Notes under the pieces: generated by a model
What the model saw: only the letters and a program-made list of their open reading frames with translations
The model's database searches: none
Told to the model about the DNA's origin: nothing
Source of the DNA: Marinobacter sp050379415
GTDB taxonomy: Bacteria > Pseudomonadota > Gammaproteobacteria > Pseudomonadales > Oleiphilaceae
Length of the DNA stretch: 64,000 bases
Assembly: GCF_050379415.1 (NCBI RefSeq)
Contig: NZ_JBNRLS010000007.1
Span: 1-64,000 of the forward strand
Direction: 5' to 3'
Program-made: the position numbers and the translations under genes
Part shown: positions 6,407-15,038 of the stretch, in pieces
Numbering within the stretch: position 1 is the first letter of the stretch
How the letters are laid out: every line of letters begins with the position of its first letter

Positions 6407-7594
6407 TTGTCGGTTACCGGACCTGATGCCAGTCACATCGTGCCGAACCGGGTGATTTCGGCGCTGGGGCTGCTGGCCCTGGCGCTGGTCTGGCTTCTGG
6501 ACCTTGGCACCATCCAGCCCAACCGCATCGTGCCGGGTACCGGCCATGGCCTGGTCTCGGCGGTGGGCTGGGGCGGCGCGGCGCTCGTCACGTCGATCCT
6601 GGCCGGGGTGATTCTGCTCGCCTTCCTGAAGATCCGTGGCCGCTACCTGCTTCTGCTTGCCCTGGTTGGCCTCGTGCTCGCGATGCTCCCCTTGCTGTTG
6701 GATGTTCTTGCCAGTCGTCACCTGCCGGAAGATTCTCCTTATGCGCGCTCGTCCATCGGCGCGGGTTTCTGGTGCCTGCTGTTCCTGCTCTCCCTGATGT
6801 TGATCGAAACCCTCGGGCGGCTCGGGAGCCGGCGGGGGCTTCAGTTTCTGCTGGTGGTCGTGATTGGCGGCAGCTGGCTGATGTTCTTGCAGAGTGACGG
6901 CCTCGAGAGCCTGTCTCTGGTGCGGGAATTCAACGCGCGGCCCGCCAAGTTCGAGCAGGCATTCTGGACTCACTTGGCACTGGCGTTCGGGGCGGTGGCC
7001 ATCAGTGCGGGTCTGGCCTTTGGCCTGGCGTTGAAAATGATGCGCAGCCCCGGCTGGCAGCGCCCCATCCTTGGTTTCGTGAGTTTTCTCCAGACCATCC
7101 CCAGCCTGGCGGTGTTCGGTTTGCTGATCGCGCCGTTGAGCGCTCTGGTGGCGGCCTTTCCGGCCCTGGAGGCACTCGGCATCCGGGGCATCGGTTGGAC
7201 GCCGGCACTGCTGGCCCTGGTTGCCTACAGCCTGCTGCCCATGGTTCGCAATACCTTCGTGGCCCTGACCGAAGTGCCCGAAAACCTGGCCGATGCCGGC
7301 CGGGGGATGGGCATGAATGAGCGGCAGCTGTTTTTCCAACTCAAGTTACCGCTGGCGCTGCCGGTCATCATCGAAGGGGTACGCATCACCACGATCCAGG
7401 CCATCGGCCTGACGGCGGTGGCCGCCCTGATCGGTGCCGGCGGCTTCGGCAGCTTTATTTTCCAGGGGCTCGGGCAGGCGGCGATGGATCTGGTGTTGCT
7501 CGGGGCCTTGCCCACCATCGCGCTTGCCTTGCTGGCCGATGCCGTTTTCACCATGCTCGCTGCCAGCCTGAAGCCGACCCCGGCCACGGCCTGA
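6407..7594 (+). CDS. yehY: YehY-type ABC permease with long N-terminal membrane extension
   Basis: A 395-residue permease starting at TTG, three bases after the stop of the binding-protein gene. The N-terminal half holds about five extra hydrophobic spans. The C-terminal half is a standard BPD permease domain with the EAA loop VPENLADAGRGMGMNERQLFFQLKLPLALPVIIEGVRI. The length and extension match E. coli YehY (about 385 residues) rather than the short OpuCB type. It forms the membrane channel with the second permease. Weak start and tight spacing imply translational coupling. Confidence 0.85.
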   Translation: MSVTGPDASHIVPNRVISALGLLALALVWLLDLGTIQPNRIVPGTGHGLVSAVGWGGAALVTSILAGVILLAFLKIRGRYLLLLALVGLVLAMLPLLLDVLASRHLPEDSPYARSSIGAGFWCLLFLLSLMLIETLGRLGSRRGLQFLLVVVIGGSWLMFLQSDGLESLSLVREFNARPAKFEQAFWTHLALAFGAVAISAGLAFGLALKMMRSPGWQRPILGFVSFLQTIPSLAVFGLLIAPLSALVAAFPALEALGIRGIGWTPALLALVAYSLLPMVRNTFVALTEVPENLADAGRGMGMNERQLFFQLKLPLALPVIIEGVRITTIQAIGLTAVAALIGAGGFGSFIFQGLGQAAMDLVLLGALPTIALALLADAVFTMLAASLKPTPATA

Positions 7595-7615
7595 CAGGAA
7601 AAAGGATTAGTCCGG

Positions 7616-8563
7616 ATGATCGAACTGAAACATGTCACCCGGCGCTTCGGTCACGCCGTCGCGGTGGATAACATCAACCTGACCATTGAGACCGGCGAGG
7701 TCTGCGTGCTGGTGGGCAGTTCCGGCTGCGGCAAGTCCACCACGCTGCGGATGATCAACCGCCTGTTGCCCCACAGTGAGGGCGCGATTCTGGTGGATGG
7801 GGAAGACATCACCACCATGAACCCGGAGCAGCTGCGTCTGAACATGGGCTACGTGATCCAGGGCACGGGCCTGTTTCCCCACTGGACGGTGGCCCGCAAC
7901 ATCGCCATGGTGCCGCAGTTGTTGAAGTGGCCCCGGGAGCGGATCGATGCGCGGGTCCATGAACTGATGACCCTGCTGGATCTCGATCCGGCCAGCCATG
8001 CCAATAAATACCCGCAGCAATTGTCCGGCGGTCAGGCGCAGCGGGTGGGAGTGGCCCGGGCGCTGGCGGCAGATCCGAACATCCTGTTGATGGATGAGCC
8101 GTTCGGCGCGCTGGATGCGATCACCCGGGAGAACCTCCAGCTGGAGATGTTGCGCATCCAGAAGCAGGTACGCAAAACCACCGTGTTCGTCACCCACGAC
8201 ATCGACGAGGCCCTGAAACTGGCGACCCGCATTGCGGTGATGGACCAGGGGCGCATTATCCAGCACGACACCCCGGAGAATATTCTCCGGCGGCCTGCGT
8301 CCGAGTTTGTGGAGAACCTGGTGGGTAAACAGGACCGGGGCCTGAAACTGATGAGCCTGCGTCCGGTGAGGGCATTGATGCAGGCACATCCGGCACCAAA
8401 ACCTCCGGAACCCGGGGCAGAGGGTCTCAAGGAAGAGGACAGCCTGCGCCTGGCCCTGTCGGTGATGCTCTGGCAGGACGCGGATCAAGTGCCGGTTTTC
8501 AATGCCCGGGGGGAGGAGACCGGTGTGATTTCCCGTGAACGCATTATTCGGGAAGGCGCCTGA
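7616..8563 (+). CDS. yehX: YehX-type ABC transporter ATPase
   Basis: A 315-residue ATPase of the proline/glycine-betaine transporter class. Visible are Walker A GSSGCGKST (near residue 38), Q-loop VIQGTGLFPHW, signature LSGGQAQRVGVARAL, Walker B ILLMDEPFGALD and switch histidine FVTHDIDEA. The C-terminal tail after residue 240 ends with a single CBS-like strand set (DADQVPVFNARGEETGVISRERII). This is shorter than the paired CBS domains of osmosensing OpuA, so ionic-strength gating is uncertain. Ribosome site AGGAAAAAGGA precedes it. Confidence 0.9.
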   Translation: MIELKHVTRRFGHAVAVDNINLTIETGEVCVLVGSSGCGKSTTLRMINRLLPHSEGAILVDGEDITTMNPEQLRLNMGYVIQGTGLFPHWTVARNIAMVPQLLKWPRERIDARVHELMTLLDLDPASHANKYPQQLSGGQAQRVGVARALAADPNILLMDEPFGALDAITRENLQLEMLRIQKQVRKTTVFVTHDIDEALKLATRIAVMDQGRIIQHDTPENILRRPASEFVENLVGKQDRGLKLMSLRPVRALMQAHPAPKPPEPGAEGLKEEDSLRLALSVMLWQDADQVPVFNARGEETGVISRERIIREGA

Positions 8564-9306
8564 TGCGTATCTGGTTACCGCCCGTCCTGCTGGCTGTTCT
8601 CCTGTGTGGATTGAGCGCCGGCATGCCCCTACTGGAGCCGTTGTTCCACTGGGTGCAGCCGGACAAACAGCAGGTGATCTATGAGCGGGAGAGCTTTCTG
8701 TTTCTCCTGCAGAACCATTTGCTACTGGTTCTGATCTCCGCGGCGGTTGGCACCCTGTTCGCTGTGGCCGGCGGCATTTTCGCCACCCGGCCGTCGGGGC
8801 GCGATTTCCTGCCACTGGTCAGTCAGGTGGCGTCCATCGGCCAGACCTTTCCGCCGGTCGCGGTGCTGGCGCTGGCGGTGCCGGTCCTCGGTTTCGGGGA
8901 GGCACCGATACTGGTGGCGCTTATGCTTTATGGCTTGCTGCCGATTCTGCGCAACACCCTGGCGGGCCTGGAAGGTATCAGCCCAGCCGTGAAGGAGGCG
9001 GCCAGGGGAATGGGTATGTCGCCACTGCAGGTGCTGGTGCGGGCCGAACTGCCCCTGGCGGGCCGGGTAATTCTCGCCGGCATCCGCACCTCCGTCACCA
9101 TCAACATCGCCACCGCAGCCATTGGGTCCACCATCGGTGCCCGCACCCTGGGCGATCCGGTCATTGCCGGGCTGGTCAACGGCAACACCGCCTATGTGCT
9201 GCAGGGGGCGATCCTGATTGGCTTGTTGGCGCTGGCAACCGACAGTCTGTTCGAGGCGCTGGAACGAACCTGGGACCGTCGGTTTTCGCCGCAAGTGGCG
9301 GTTTGA
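8563..9306 (+). CDS. yehW: YehW-type ABC permease
   Basis: A 247-residue permease (E. coli YehW 243) overlapping the ATPase stop as TGATG. It has six hydrophobic spans and the EAA loop GISPAVKEAARGMGMSPLQVLVRAELPLAGRVILAGIRTS. Last gene of the importer operon. A GCCTGC/GCAGGC inverted repeat (9312-9336) lies between it and the convergent gene and may serve as a weak terminator. Confidence 0.88.
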   Translation: MRIWLPPVLLAVLLCGLSAGMPLLEPLFHWVQPDKQQVIYERESFLFLLQNHLLLVLISAAVGTLFAVAGGIFATRPSGRDFLPLVSQVASIGQTFPPVAVLALAVPVLGFGEAPILVALMLYGLLPILRNTLAGLEGISPAVKEAARGMGMSPLQVLVRAELPLAGRVILAGIRTSVTINIATAAIGSTIGARTLGDPVIAGLVNGNTAYVLQGAILIGLLALATDSLFEALERTWDRRFSPQVAV

Positions 9307-9336
9307 CAGGCGCCTGCTGAATGCTTCTCCGCAGGC

Positions 9337-9708
9337 TCAGCCGAAGTGGTAAAACGCCAGCTTGTTCCCATCCGGGTCTTTCACGTAGGCCCCATAAAAC
9401 TGCCCCGGAATCCGCTGTCCCGGTTCGCCGTCACAGGTGGCGCCCAGCTCGATGGCCTTTTTGTAGTGGGCATCGACGGCCTCTTTGGGGCCGGGATGAA
9501 TGGCCAGCATGTTGCCGTTGCCCGGGTGGTTGGGCTCTTCATTGAAGGGGATGCACACCGCCAGCATCGGTTCACGCATGCTCTTGCCAATAAAGGCGAT
9601 GCGCCCCATATCCAGCAGCACCTTGGCGCCCAGATCGCCCAGCAGGTCGCTGTAGAAGGCCTTTGCCCGTTCCATGTCACTGACACCGAGGGTGACGTAG
9701 CCGATCAT
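9337..9708 (-). CDS. VOC (glyoxalase/bleomycin-resistance fold) protein
   Basis: A 123-residue single-module VOC protein. It begins MIGYVTLGVSDMERAKAFYSDLLGDLGAKVL and ends GQFYGAYVKDPDGNKLAFYHFG. The paired beta-alpha-beta-beta-beta motifs and candidate metal ligands in the last strand are present. VOC enzymes range from glyoxalases and dioxygenases to antibiotic-binding proteins, and no specific substrate can be assigned. It lies convergent to the importer operon and upstream, on the opposite strand, of the YcaO fusion gene. Confidence 0.85.
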   Translation of the reverse strand: MIGYVTLGVSDMERAKAFYSDLLGDLGAKVLLDMGRIAFIGKSMREPMLAVCIPFNEEPNHPGNGNMLAIHPGPKEAVDAHYKKAIELGATCDGEPGQRIPGQFYGAYVKDPDGNKLAFYHFG

Positions 9709-9883
9709 AGTGTTATCTCCTAGTTGGTTGATGCAGCACTTTACTTACGAAGAGTGCGGCGGAAAGTTTGCTTTGTCCCGGTCCGTCGCAATATTACGGA
9801 GAGACGGGGCCTTGCAAAAACTGGATAATAGCCGATTTCAGCCTGACGGCTCGCCGAAATTCTCCAAGCCTGGTGTTCCCGCT

Positions 9884-12079
9884 ATGGAAATCAAAGTCAA
9901 TTTTCTCGAAAACCTTCGCCTTGAAGCCAAGTTTGACGACTTTTCCGTCGTTACCGATCAGCCCATCCGGTACAAGGGCGATGGCTCGGCGCCGAGTCCT
10001 TTCGACTACTTCCTGGCTTCCTCAGCCCTGTGTGCGGCCTATTTCGTCCGGGTGTATTGCCTGGCGCGCAATATCCCCACGGACAACATCCGGCTATCCC
10101 AGAACAACATCGTGGATCCGGAGAATCGCTACAACCAGATCTTCAAGATCCAGGTGGAGCTGCCGGAGGATCTGCCCGAGAAAGACCGGCAGGGGATTCT
10201 GCGTTCGATCGACCGCTGCACCGTAAAGAAGGTGGTACAGACCGGTCCGAACTTCGAGATCGAGACGGTGGAGAATCTGGACGAGGACGCCCAGGCGCTG
10301 CTGATGGTGGAGCCGGACAGCGAGCACCACACCTTCATCGAGGGCAAGGACGCACCCCTGGAGCAGACTATCGCCAGGATGACCGGCATCCTGCGTGAAC
10401 TGGGCATGAAGATCGAGATCGCCTCCTGGCGCAATATCGTGCCCCACGTGTGGTCGCTGCACATCCGCGACGCAGCCTCACCCATGTGCTTTACCAACGG
10501 CAAGGGCGCCACCAAGGAGAGCGCCCTGTGTTCGGCGCTCGGCGAGTTCATCGAGCGGCTGAACTGCAACTTTTTCTACAATGACCAGTTCTTCGGCGAG
10601 GACATTGCCAACGCCGGGTTTGTGCACTATCCGGATGAGAAGTGGTTCCAGCCGGGACCGGAGGACGAGCTGCCGGAAGGCATCCTGGACGACCACTGCC
10701 TGGCCATCTACAACCCGGAAGGCGAGCTGGGCGGCTCCAATCTGATCGACACCAACTCCGGCCGGGTGGATCGCGGCATCTGTTCGCTGCCTTATGTACG
10801 CCAGTCTGACGGTGAGGTTGTGTATTTCCCCTCGAACCTGGTGGAAAACCTGTTCTTGAGCAACGGCATGAGTGCCGGTAACACCCTCGCCGAGGCCAAG
10901 GTGCAGTGCCTGTCCGAGATTTTCGAGCGGGCGGTGAAGAAACAGATCATCGAGCAAGAAATTGCGCTGCCGGATGTACCCCGGCAGGTGCTGGAGCGCT
11001 ACCCCGAGATTGTCGAAGCCATTGAGGCGCTGGAAGCCCAGGGCTTCCCGGTGCTGGTGAAGGATGCCTCCCTGGGCGGCCGGTTCCCGGTGATGTGTGT
11101 GACCCTGATGAACCCGAAAACCGGCGGCGTATTTGCCTCCTTCGGGGCCCATCCGAGCTTCCACGTGGCGCTCGAGCGCAGTCTGACCGAGCTGATGCAG
11201 GGCCGTAGTTTCGAGGGCCTGAACGATGTGCCACCGCCCACGTTCAACAGCCTGGCGGTCGCCGAGCCCAACAACTACGTGGAGCACTTCATCGATTCCA
11301 CCGGTGTGGTGTCCTGGCGCTTCTTCAGTGCGAAGTCCGACTACCCGTTCAGTGACTGGAACTTCTCCGGCACCAATGAAGAAGAGGCCGATCTGCTGTT
11401 TGGTATCCTCGCGGACCTCGGCAAAGAGGTTTACGTGGCTGTGCACGAAGATCTTGGGGCTCCGACTTGCCGCATCCTGGTGCCGGGCTACTCCGAGGTC
11501 TATCCGGTGGAGGATCTGATCTGGGACAACACCAACATGGCGCTGGACTACCGGGAAGACATCCTCAACCTGCACTCCCTGAGCGACGAGCAGCTGGCGG
11601 ACCTGGCGGAGCGGCTGGAGGCGAGCCAGCTCGACAACTACATGACCATCATCACCCTGATCGGTGTCGAGTTTGACGAGAACACCGTGTGGGGGCAGCT
11701 GACCATCCTCGAGCTGAAGCTGCTGATCTGCCTGGCGCTGGGCTGGCATGAGGAAGCGCTGGAATTTGTCGAGATGTTCCTGCAGTTCAACGACAACACC
11801 GTCGAACGTGGCCTGTTTTACCAGGCCATGCAAGCGGTGCTGGAAGTGACCCTGGACGACGAACTGGAGCTGGATGACTACATCGTCAACTTCCGCCGCA
11901 TGTTCGGCGACGAGACCATGGATGCGGTGGTTGGCTCTGTCGAGGGCACCGTGCGCTTCCACGGCCTGACCCCGACCAACATGCAGCTCGAGGGCCTGGA
12001 AAAGCACCTGCGTCTGGTCGACAGCTACAAGAAGCTGCACGCGGCCCGGGCGCGCGCAGCGGGTGTGGCCGGAAGCTGA
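9884..12079 (+). CDS. ycaO: OsmC-YcaO domain fusion protein
   Basis: A protein of about 731 residues from the ATG at 9884; the frame is open upstream to 9710 but that part has low conservation character. Residues 1-140 form an OsmC-like domain (GDGSAPSPFDYFLASSALCAAYFVRVYCLARNI). The remainder is a YcaO domain with ATP-binding elements GKGATKESALCSALGEFIERLNC and GMSAGNTLAEAKVQCLSEIFERAVKK. E. coli YcaO (586 residues) is linked to beta-methylthiolation of ribosomal protein S12 with RimO. The OsmC fusion is an established architecture of the family. No peptide substrate gene is nearby, which argues against a RiPP cluster. Confidence 0.88.
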   Translation: MEIKVNFLENLRLEAKFDDFSVVTDQPIRYKGDGSAPSPFDYFLASSALCAAYFVRVYCLARNIPTDNIRLSQNNIVDPENRYNQIFKIQVELPEDLPEKDRQGILRSIDRCTVKKVVQTGPNFEIETVENLDEDAQALLMVEPDSEHHTFIEGKDAPLEQTIARMTGILRELGMKIEIASWRNIVPHVWSLHIRDAASPMCFTNGKGATKESALCSALGEFIERLNCNFFYNDQFFGEDIANAGFVHYPDEKWFQPGPEDELPEGILDDHCLAIYNPEGELGGSNLIDTNSGRVDRGICSLPYVRQSDGEVVYFPSNLVENLFLSNGMSAGNTLAEAKVQCLSEIFERAVKKQIIEQEIALPDVPRQVLERYPEIVEAIEALEAQGFPVLVKDASLGGRFPVMCVTLMNPKTGGVFASFGAHPSFHVALERSLTELMQGRSFEGLNDVPPPTFNSLAVAEPNNYVEHFIDSTGVVSWRFFSAKSDYPFSDWNFSGTNEEEADLLFGILADLGKEVYVAVHEDLGAPTCRILVPGYSEVYPVEDLIWDNTNMALDYREDILNLHSLSDEQLADLAERLEASQLDNYMTIITLIGVEFDENTVWGQLTILELKLLICLALGWHEEALEFVEMFLQFNDNTVERGLFYQAMQAVLEVTLDDELELDDYIVNFRRMFGDETMDAVVGSVEGTVRFHGLTPTNMQLEGLEKHLRLVDSYKKLHAARARAAGVAGS

Positions 12080-12098
12080 GGCGGTGTCCCGGCCCCGG

Positions 12099-12452
12099 CT
12101 ATTCGTCCACCACGACTTCAAATCCCCCGTAGATGAGTCGTTTGCCGTCAAAAGGCATGGGATTCACATCTGGTTGTAAGCGGGGGTCTTCCATGATTCT
12201 GGGCATGGCCTTATCCCGTACCTCACGGGAGGGCCATACCAGCCAGGAAAAGACGACGGTCTCATCCGGGCGGCATTTGACCGCCATTGGGAATGAGGTG
12301 GTTTCACCATCAGGCACATCATCTCCCCAGCATTCCACCATTTTCTGAACTCCGTGTTCCTTGAAGACGACTGCAGCATCACGGGCGTGCCGGATGTATT
12401 CCGCCTTGTTGGCGGTAGGTACGGCTGCAACAAATCCATCGATATAGCTCAT
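12099..12452 (-). CDS. DUF1428 family protein (YbaA-like)
   Basis: A 117-residue cytoplasmic protein of the dimeric alpha-beta barrel class. It begins MSYIDGFVAAVPTANKAEYIRHA and contains VVECWGDDVPDGETTSFPMAVKC and the MPFDGKRLIYGGFEVVVD ending, all typical of DUF1428. An AAGGAGA ribosome site sits just upstream. It is the last of three small genes read behind the ECF sigma gene; DUF1428 genes commonly accompany ECF42 loci. Biochemical role unknown. Confidence 0.88.
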   Translation of the reverse strand: MSYIDGFVAAVPTANKAEYIRHARDAAVVFKEHGVQKMVECWGDDVPDGETTSFPMAVKCRPDETVVFSWLVWPSREVRDKAMPRIMEDPRLQPDVNPMPFDGKRLIYGGFEVVVDE

Positions 12453-12467
12453 GGCGAGTCTCCTTGT

Positions 12468-12827
12468 TCAGTCTTTGGGGGGCAGTTCCCGCGCTGGTCG
12501 CACTTCGATACTGCCGAAACGGGCGGGTGGAATCCGGCTTGCCAGTTGAATCGCCTCGTTCAGATCCCGGGCTTCCAGCAGGTAGAACCCCGCCAGTTGT
12601 TCCTTGGTTTCCGCGAAGGGTCCATCGGTGATCAGCACCTCCTCATTCCGGACGCGAACGGTGGTTGCGGTATCCACCGGTTGCAGGGGCTGGCCGGTCA
12701 CAAAATTGCCCTGTGCTGACAGCCGCTCCACGCCGGCCACGCATTCCTGGTTGAGGTCATGCCATTCCTGATCGGTCATCGCATTGATGATGCTTTCCTG
12801 GTAATACACCAGGGCAACGTATTTCAT
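12468..12827 (-). CDS. YciI/DGPF domain protein
   Basis: A 119-residue protein of the YCII-related (DGPF) family. The name-giving motif appears as ITDGPFAETKEQLAGFYLLEARDLNEAIQLASRIP, preceded by MKYVALVYYQES. DGPF proteins are the characteristic genomic partners of ECF42 sigma factors. A clear AAGGAGCAG ribosome site lies upstream. The protein probably acts downstream of the sigma factor as an effector, but its activity is unknown. Confidence 0.9.
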   Translation of the reverse strand: MKYVALVYYQESIINAMTDQEWHDLNQECVAGVERLSAQGNFVTGQPLQPVDTATTVRVRNEEVLITDGPFAETKEQLAGFYLLEARDLNEAIQLASRIPPARFGSIEVRPARELPPKD

Positions 12828-12840
12828 GGTCTGCTCCTTT

Positions 12841-12886
12841 TGTTGTTACGTGCACTGATCGAGTGTTGTTACGTGCACTGATCGAG
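12841..12886. repeat. Perfect tandem duplication of 23 bases
   Basis: The 23-base unit starting TGTTGTTACGTGCACTGATC occurs twice in a row (12841-12863 and 12864-12886). The second copy contains the last codons and stop of the YciI-PhnB fusion gene. The first copy lies just upstream of the next gene. It looks like a recent slippage duplication. Confidence 0.9.
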
Positions 12887-13684
12887 CCCGAAGCTGATCA
12901 TCCACTGAAGCCCGAAGCGGTCACGGGTCATGCCGAAGCGATGGGCCCAGAAGGTCTGCTCGAATGGCATGATCACCTGGCCACCATCGGAGAGCGCTCG
13001 GAAAACCCTTTCCGCCTGATCCTCGCGGTCGTACTCCAGGTGAACCTGATTGCCCTCGGGCGGCCTATATTCCGGACAATCAGCGCCCATAAGCCTTCTC
13101 CCCCTGATGTTCACGGAGGCATGGACAATCCGATCATGCATGTCAGCGGACACGTCTTCCGCGGCAGGTGTCTCGCCATAGGTAATCATGGCCTCCAGGT
13201 GGCCGCCTGTGACGTCGGAATAGAATTCCATGGCCTCGCGGCAGGTTCCGGGAAACGCAACATGAATGTTCATTTCCCGTGGCAGGCGGCCCAAGGCCTC
13301 GTGTTTCTCCAGTCCGGGGCCGGGTCTGAAGTCATCGAGCGTAAAATACCGGCGCAGCTCCAGAGTGACGTTGCCGTTGGCATCCTCCTTCGGCCACTGT
13401 CGGGCCCAGTCGATAGCCTCTTCCAGGGACTCGACTTCAAGCACGCTATACCCAGCCAGCAATTCTCCGGTCATGCCGAAAGGACCGGAGCTTACGGTCG
13501 GTTCGCCGTCGTGAAACTCGATCCGGCAGCCTTCGCGGCTCGGACGCACGCCGTTGCCACAGACAAACACCCCGGCCCGGGTCATTCGCTCATTGTAGTC
13601 AGCCATGGCCTGGAGCAGGTGGTCTGAGGGAAGTACTCCGTTCTCCGTGTCCGAATCTGCCTTGCGCATCAACATATATTTCAT
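12869..13684 (-). CDS. YciI/DGPF - PhnB-type VOC fusion protein
   Basis: A 271-residue two-domain protein. Residues 1-115 are a DGPF domain (MKYMLMRKADSDTENG, SSGPFGMTGELLAGYSVLEVESLEEAIDWARQWP). Residues from about 133 are a PhnB-like VOC domain (MNIHVAFPGTCREAMEFYSDVTGGHLEAMITYGETP, PFEQTFWAHRFGMTRDRFGLQWMISF). I start it at 13684, the first residue of the DGPF core; an in-frame ATG lies 16 codons upstream. The fusion merges two families that usually occur as separate partners of ECF42 sigma factors. The DGPF motif is altered here to SGPF. Confidence 0.87.
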   Translation of the reverse strand: MKYMLMRKADSDTENGVLPSDHLLQAMADYNERMTRAGVFVCGNGVRPSREGCRIEFHDGEPTVSSGPFGMTGELLAGYSVLEVESLEEAIDWARQWPKEDANGNVTLELRRYFTLDDFRPGPGLEKHEALGRLPREMNIHVAFPGTCREAMEFYSDVTGGHLEAMITYGETPAAEDVSADMHDRIVHASVNIRGRRLMGADCPEYRPPEGNQVHLEYDREDQAERVFRALSDGGQVIMPFEQTFWAHRFGMTRDRFGLQWMISFGLDQCT

Positions 13685-13762
13685 GGTGTAGTCCTCCGTT
13701 GGTGGTTCTATGACTGAGTCGTCCGGCACCAACGGAGATCGACAACATCGGAAACACTTTTT

Positions 13763-14995
13763 TCAGGTAATGGGCCCGAGTTCTGCCAACCTGCGTTGAA
13801 GGAAACGTTGCTCGGGACCCTGGCTGGTCAGCTTTATGGCGCGTTGGTACGCCGTTGCTGCGGCTTTCGGGTCGCCGGCGCGGCGATAGAGATCGGCCCG
13901 CGCGGCATGGAACAGGTGGTAATTGAGGATCTCTTTTTCGGTGATGAGGACATCAAGCAGCCGAAGTCCATCTGCCGGCGTGTCACGCATGGCAACGGCG
14001 ACCGCCCGGTTGAGTGCGATTATCGGAGAGGGCTGCTGGCGGTAAAGAGCATCATAAAGCCGGACGACTCGCCCCCAGTCGGTGGCATCTGCCTGACGCG
14101 CATTGGCATGCACGGCAGCGATGGAAGCCTGGAGGGTATATGGGCCGGTAGGGGAAGCGGCAAGGGCGAGTTCCAGCCACTCAAACCCCTGGTGGATGTC
14201 GTGCTGGTCCCAAAGGGTCCGGTCCTGATCTTCGAGGGTCACCAGCTCTCCGTTGGCGTCCTGGCGAGCGTGGCGTCGGGAGTGCTGCAGTCGCATCAGC
14301 GCAAGCAATCCAAATACCTCCCCCTGCGGCAGCATGCCGCCAAGCTCCTCGGCAAGTCGGATCGCCTCATTGGCGAGACTGATGTCCACGACCGACTCTC
14401 CGTCGCTTCGGGAGTAGCCTTCATTGAAGACGAGGTACACGACTCGAAGTACATCCGGTAAACGCTGCGGAAGCTCTTTCGCGCCCGGAATCTCGTAGGG
14501 GATCCCCGCTTCCCGGATTTTTTTCTTGGCGCGCACGATGCGTTGGGCCAGGGTGGCCGGTTTTTGCAGCAGGGCGCTGGCTACCTGCTCGGTGGTCAGT
14601 CCGCACATCTCCCGAAGTGTCAGCGCTACCCGGGCATCTATGGAAAGGCTGGGATGGCAGCATGTGAACAGCAGCCGGAGCTGGTCGTCCGCGATGGATT
14701 GCTCATCGGGCTCGGGAGCAACGTCCTCATCGTTTGCCAGAAGATGGGAATACTGCCGGGCGGTCTGCTTGCGCCGGATCTGGTCGATGCCTTTGCGATG
14801 GGCCGCGCGAATCAGCCAGGCTGTCGGGTTGTCGGGGGTACCTTCCTCCGGCCATTGGCGGATGGCGGCGGTGAAGGCCTCCTGCATGGCCTCCTCGGCC
14901 AGCGCAAAATCGCCGAGCAGGCGGATCAGCGTTGCGAGCACCCGTCGGGACTGTTGCTGGTAGAGTTGCCCAAGTGCGAGAGGGTCGTTGGCCAT
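13763..14995 (-). CDS. ECF42-type RNA polymerase sigma factor
   Basis: A 410-residue sigma factor. Region 2 lies at about residues 10-80 (LLGDFALAEEAMQEAFTAAIRQWPEEGTPDNPTAWLIRAAHRKGIDQIRR) and region 4 near 105-165 (LRLLFTCCHPSLSIDARVALTLREMCGLTTEQVASALL). A long C-terminal extension contains DVLRVVYLVFNEGYS and TPR-like helices. The length, extension and DGPF neighbours match ECF42, a group without anti-sigma factors in which the extension is required for activity. It heads a gene set read on the minus strand with the fusion, YciI and DUF1428 genes. Confidence 0.9.
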   Translation of the reverse strand: MANDPLALGQLYQQQSRRVLATLIRLLGDFALAEEAMQEAFTAAIRQWPEEGTPDNPTAWLIRAAHRKGIDQIRRKQTARQYSHLLANDEDVAPEPDEQSIADDQLRLLFTCCHPSLSIDARVALTLREMCGLTTEQVASALLQKPATLAQRIVRAKKKIREAGIPYEIPGAKELPQRLPDVLRVVYLVFNEGYSRSDGESVVDISLANEAIRLAEELGGMLPQGEVFGLLALMRLQHSRRHARQDANGELVTLEDQDRTLWDQHDIHQGFEWLELALAASPTGPYTLQASIAAVHANARQADATDWGRVVRLYDALYRQQPSPIIALNRAVAVAMRDTPADGLRLLDVLITEKEILNYHLFHAARADLYRRAGDPKAAATAYQRAIKLTSQGPEQRFLQRRLAELGPIT

Positions 14996-15038
14996 TGGTT
15001 TCTGTCCGGAAGTTTCACACCAGTGCAGTCACTTTAGT

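Noticed and set aside
5576..7339. 587-codon open frame antisense to the ABC importer
   Set aside because: Its Gln/His/Arg-rich sequence mirrors the codons of yehZ and yehY and has no recognisable start signal or domain.
9884..12079. YcaO gene as part of a RiPP (azoline peptide) cluster
   Set aside because: No precursor peptide, dehydrogenase or cyclodehydratase partner is nearby, and the OsmC fusion is the ribosomal-protein-modification type.
10478..12151. 557-codon open frame antisense to the YcaO gene
   Set aside because: It is a mirror of the OsmC-YcaO coding strand and has no motif or ribosome site.
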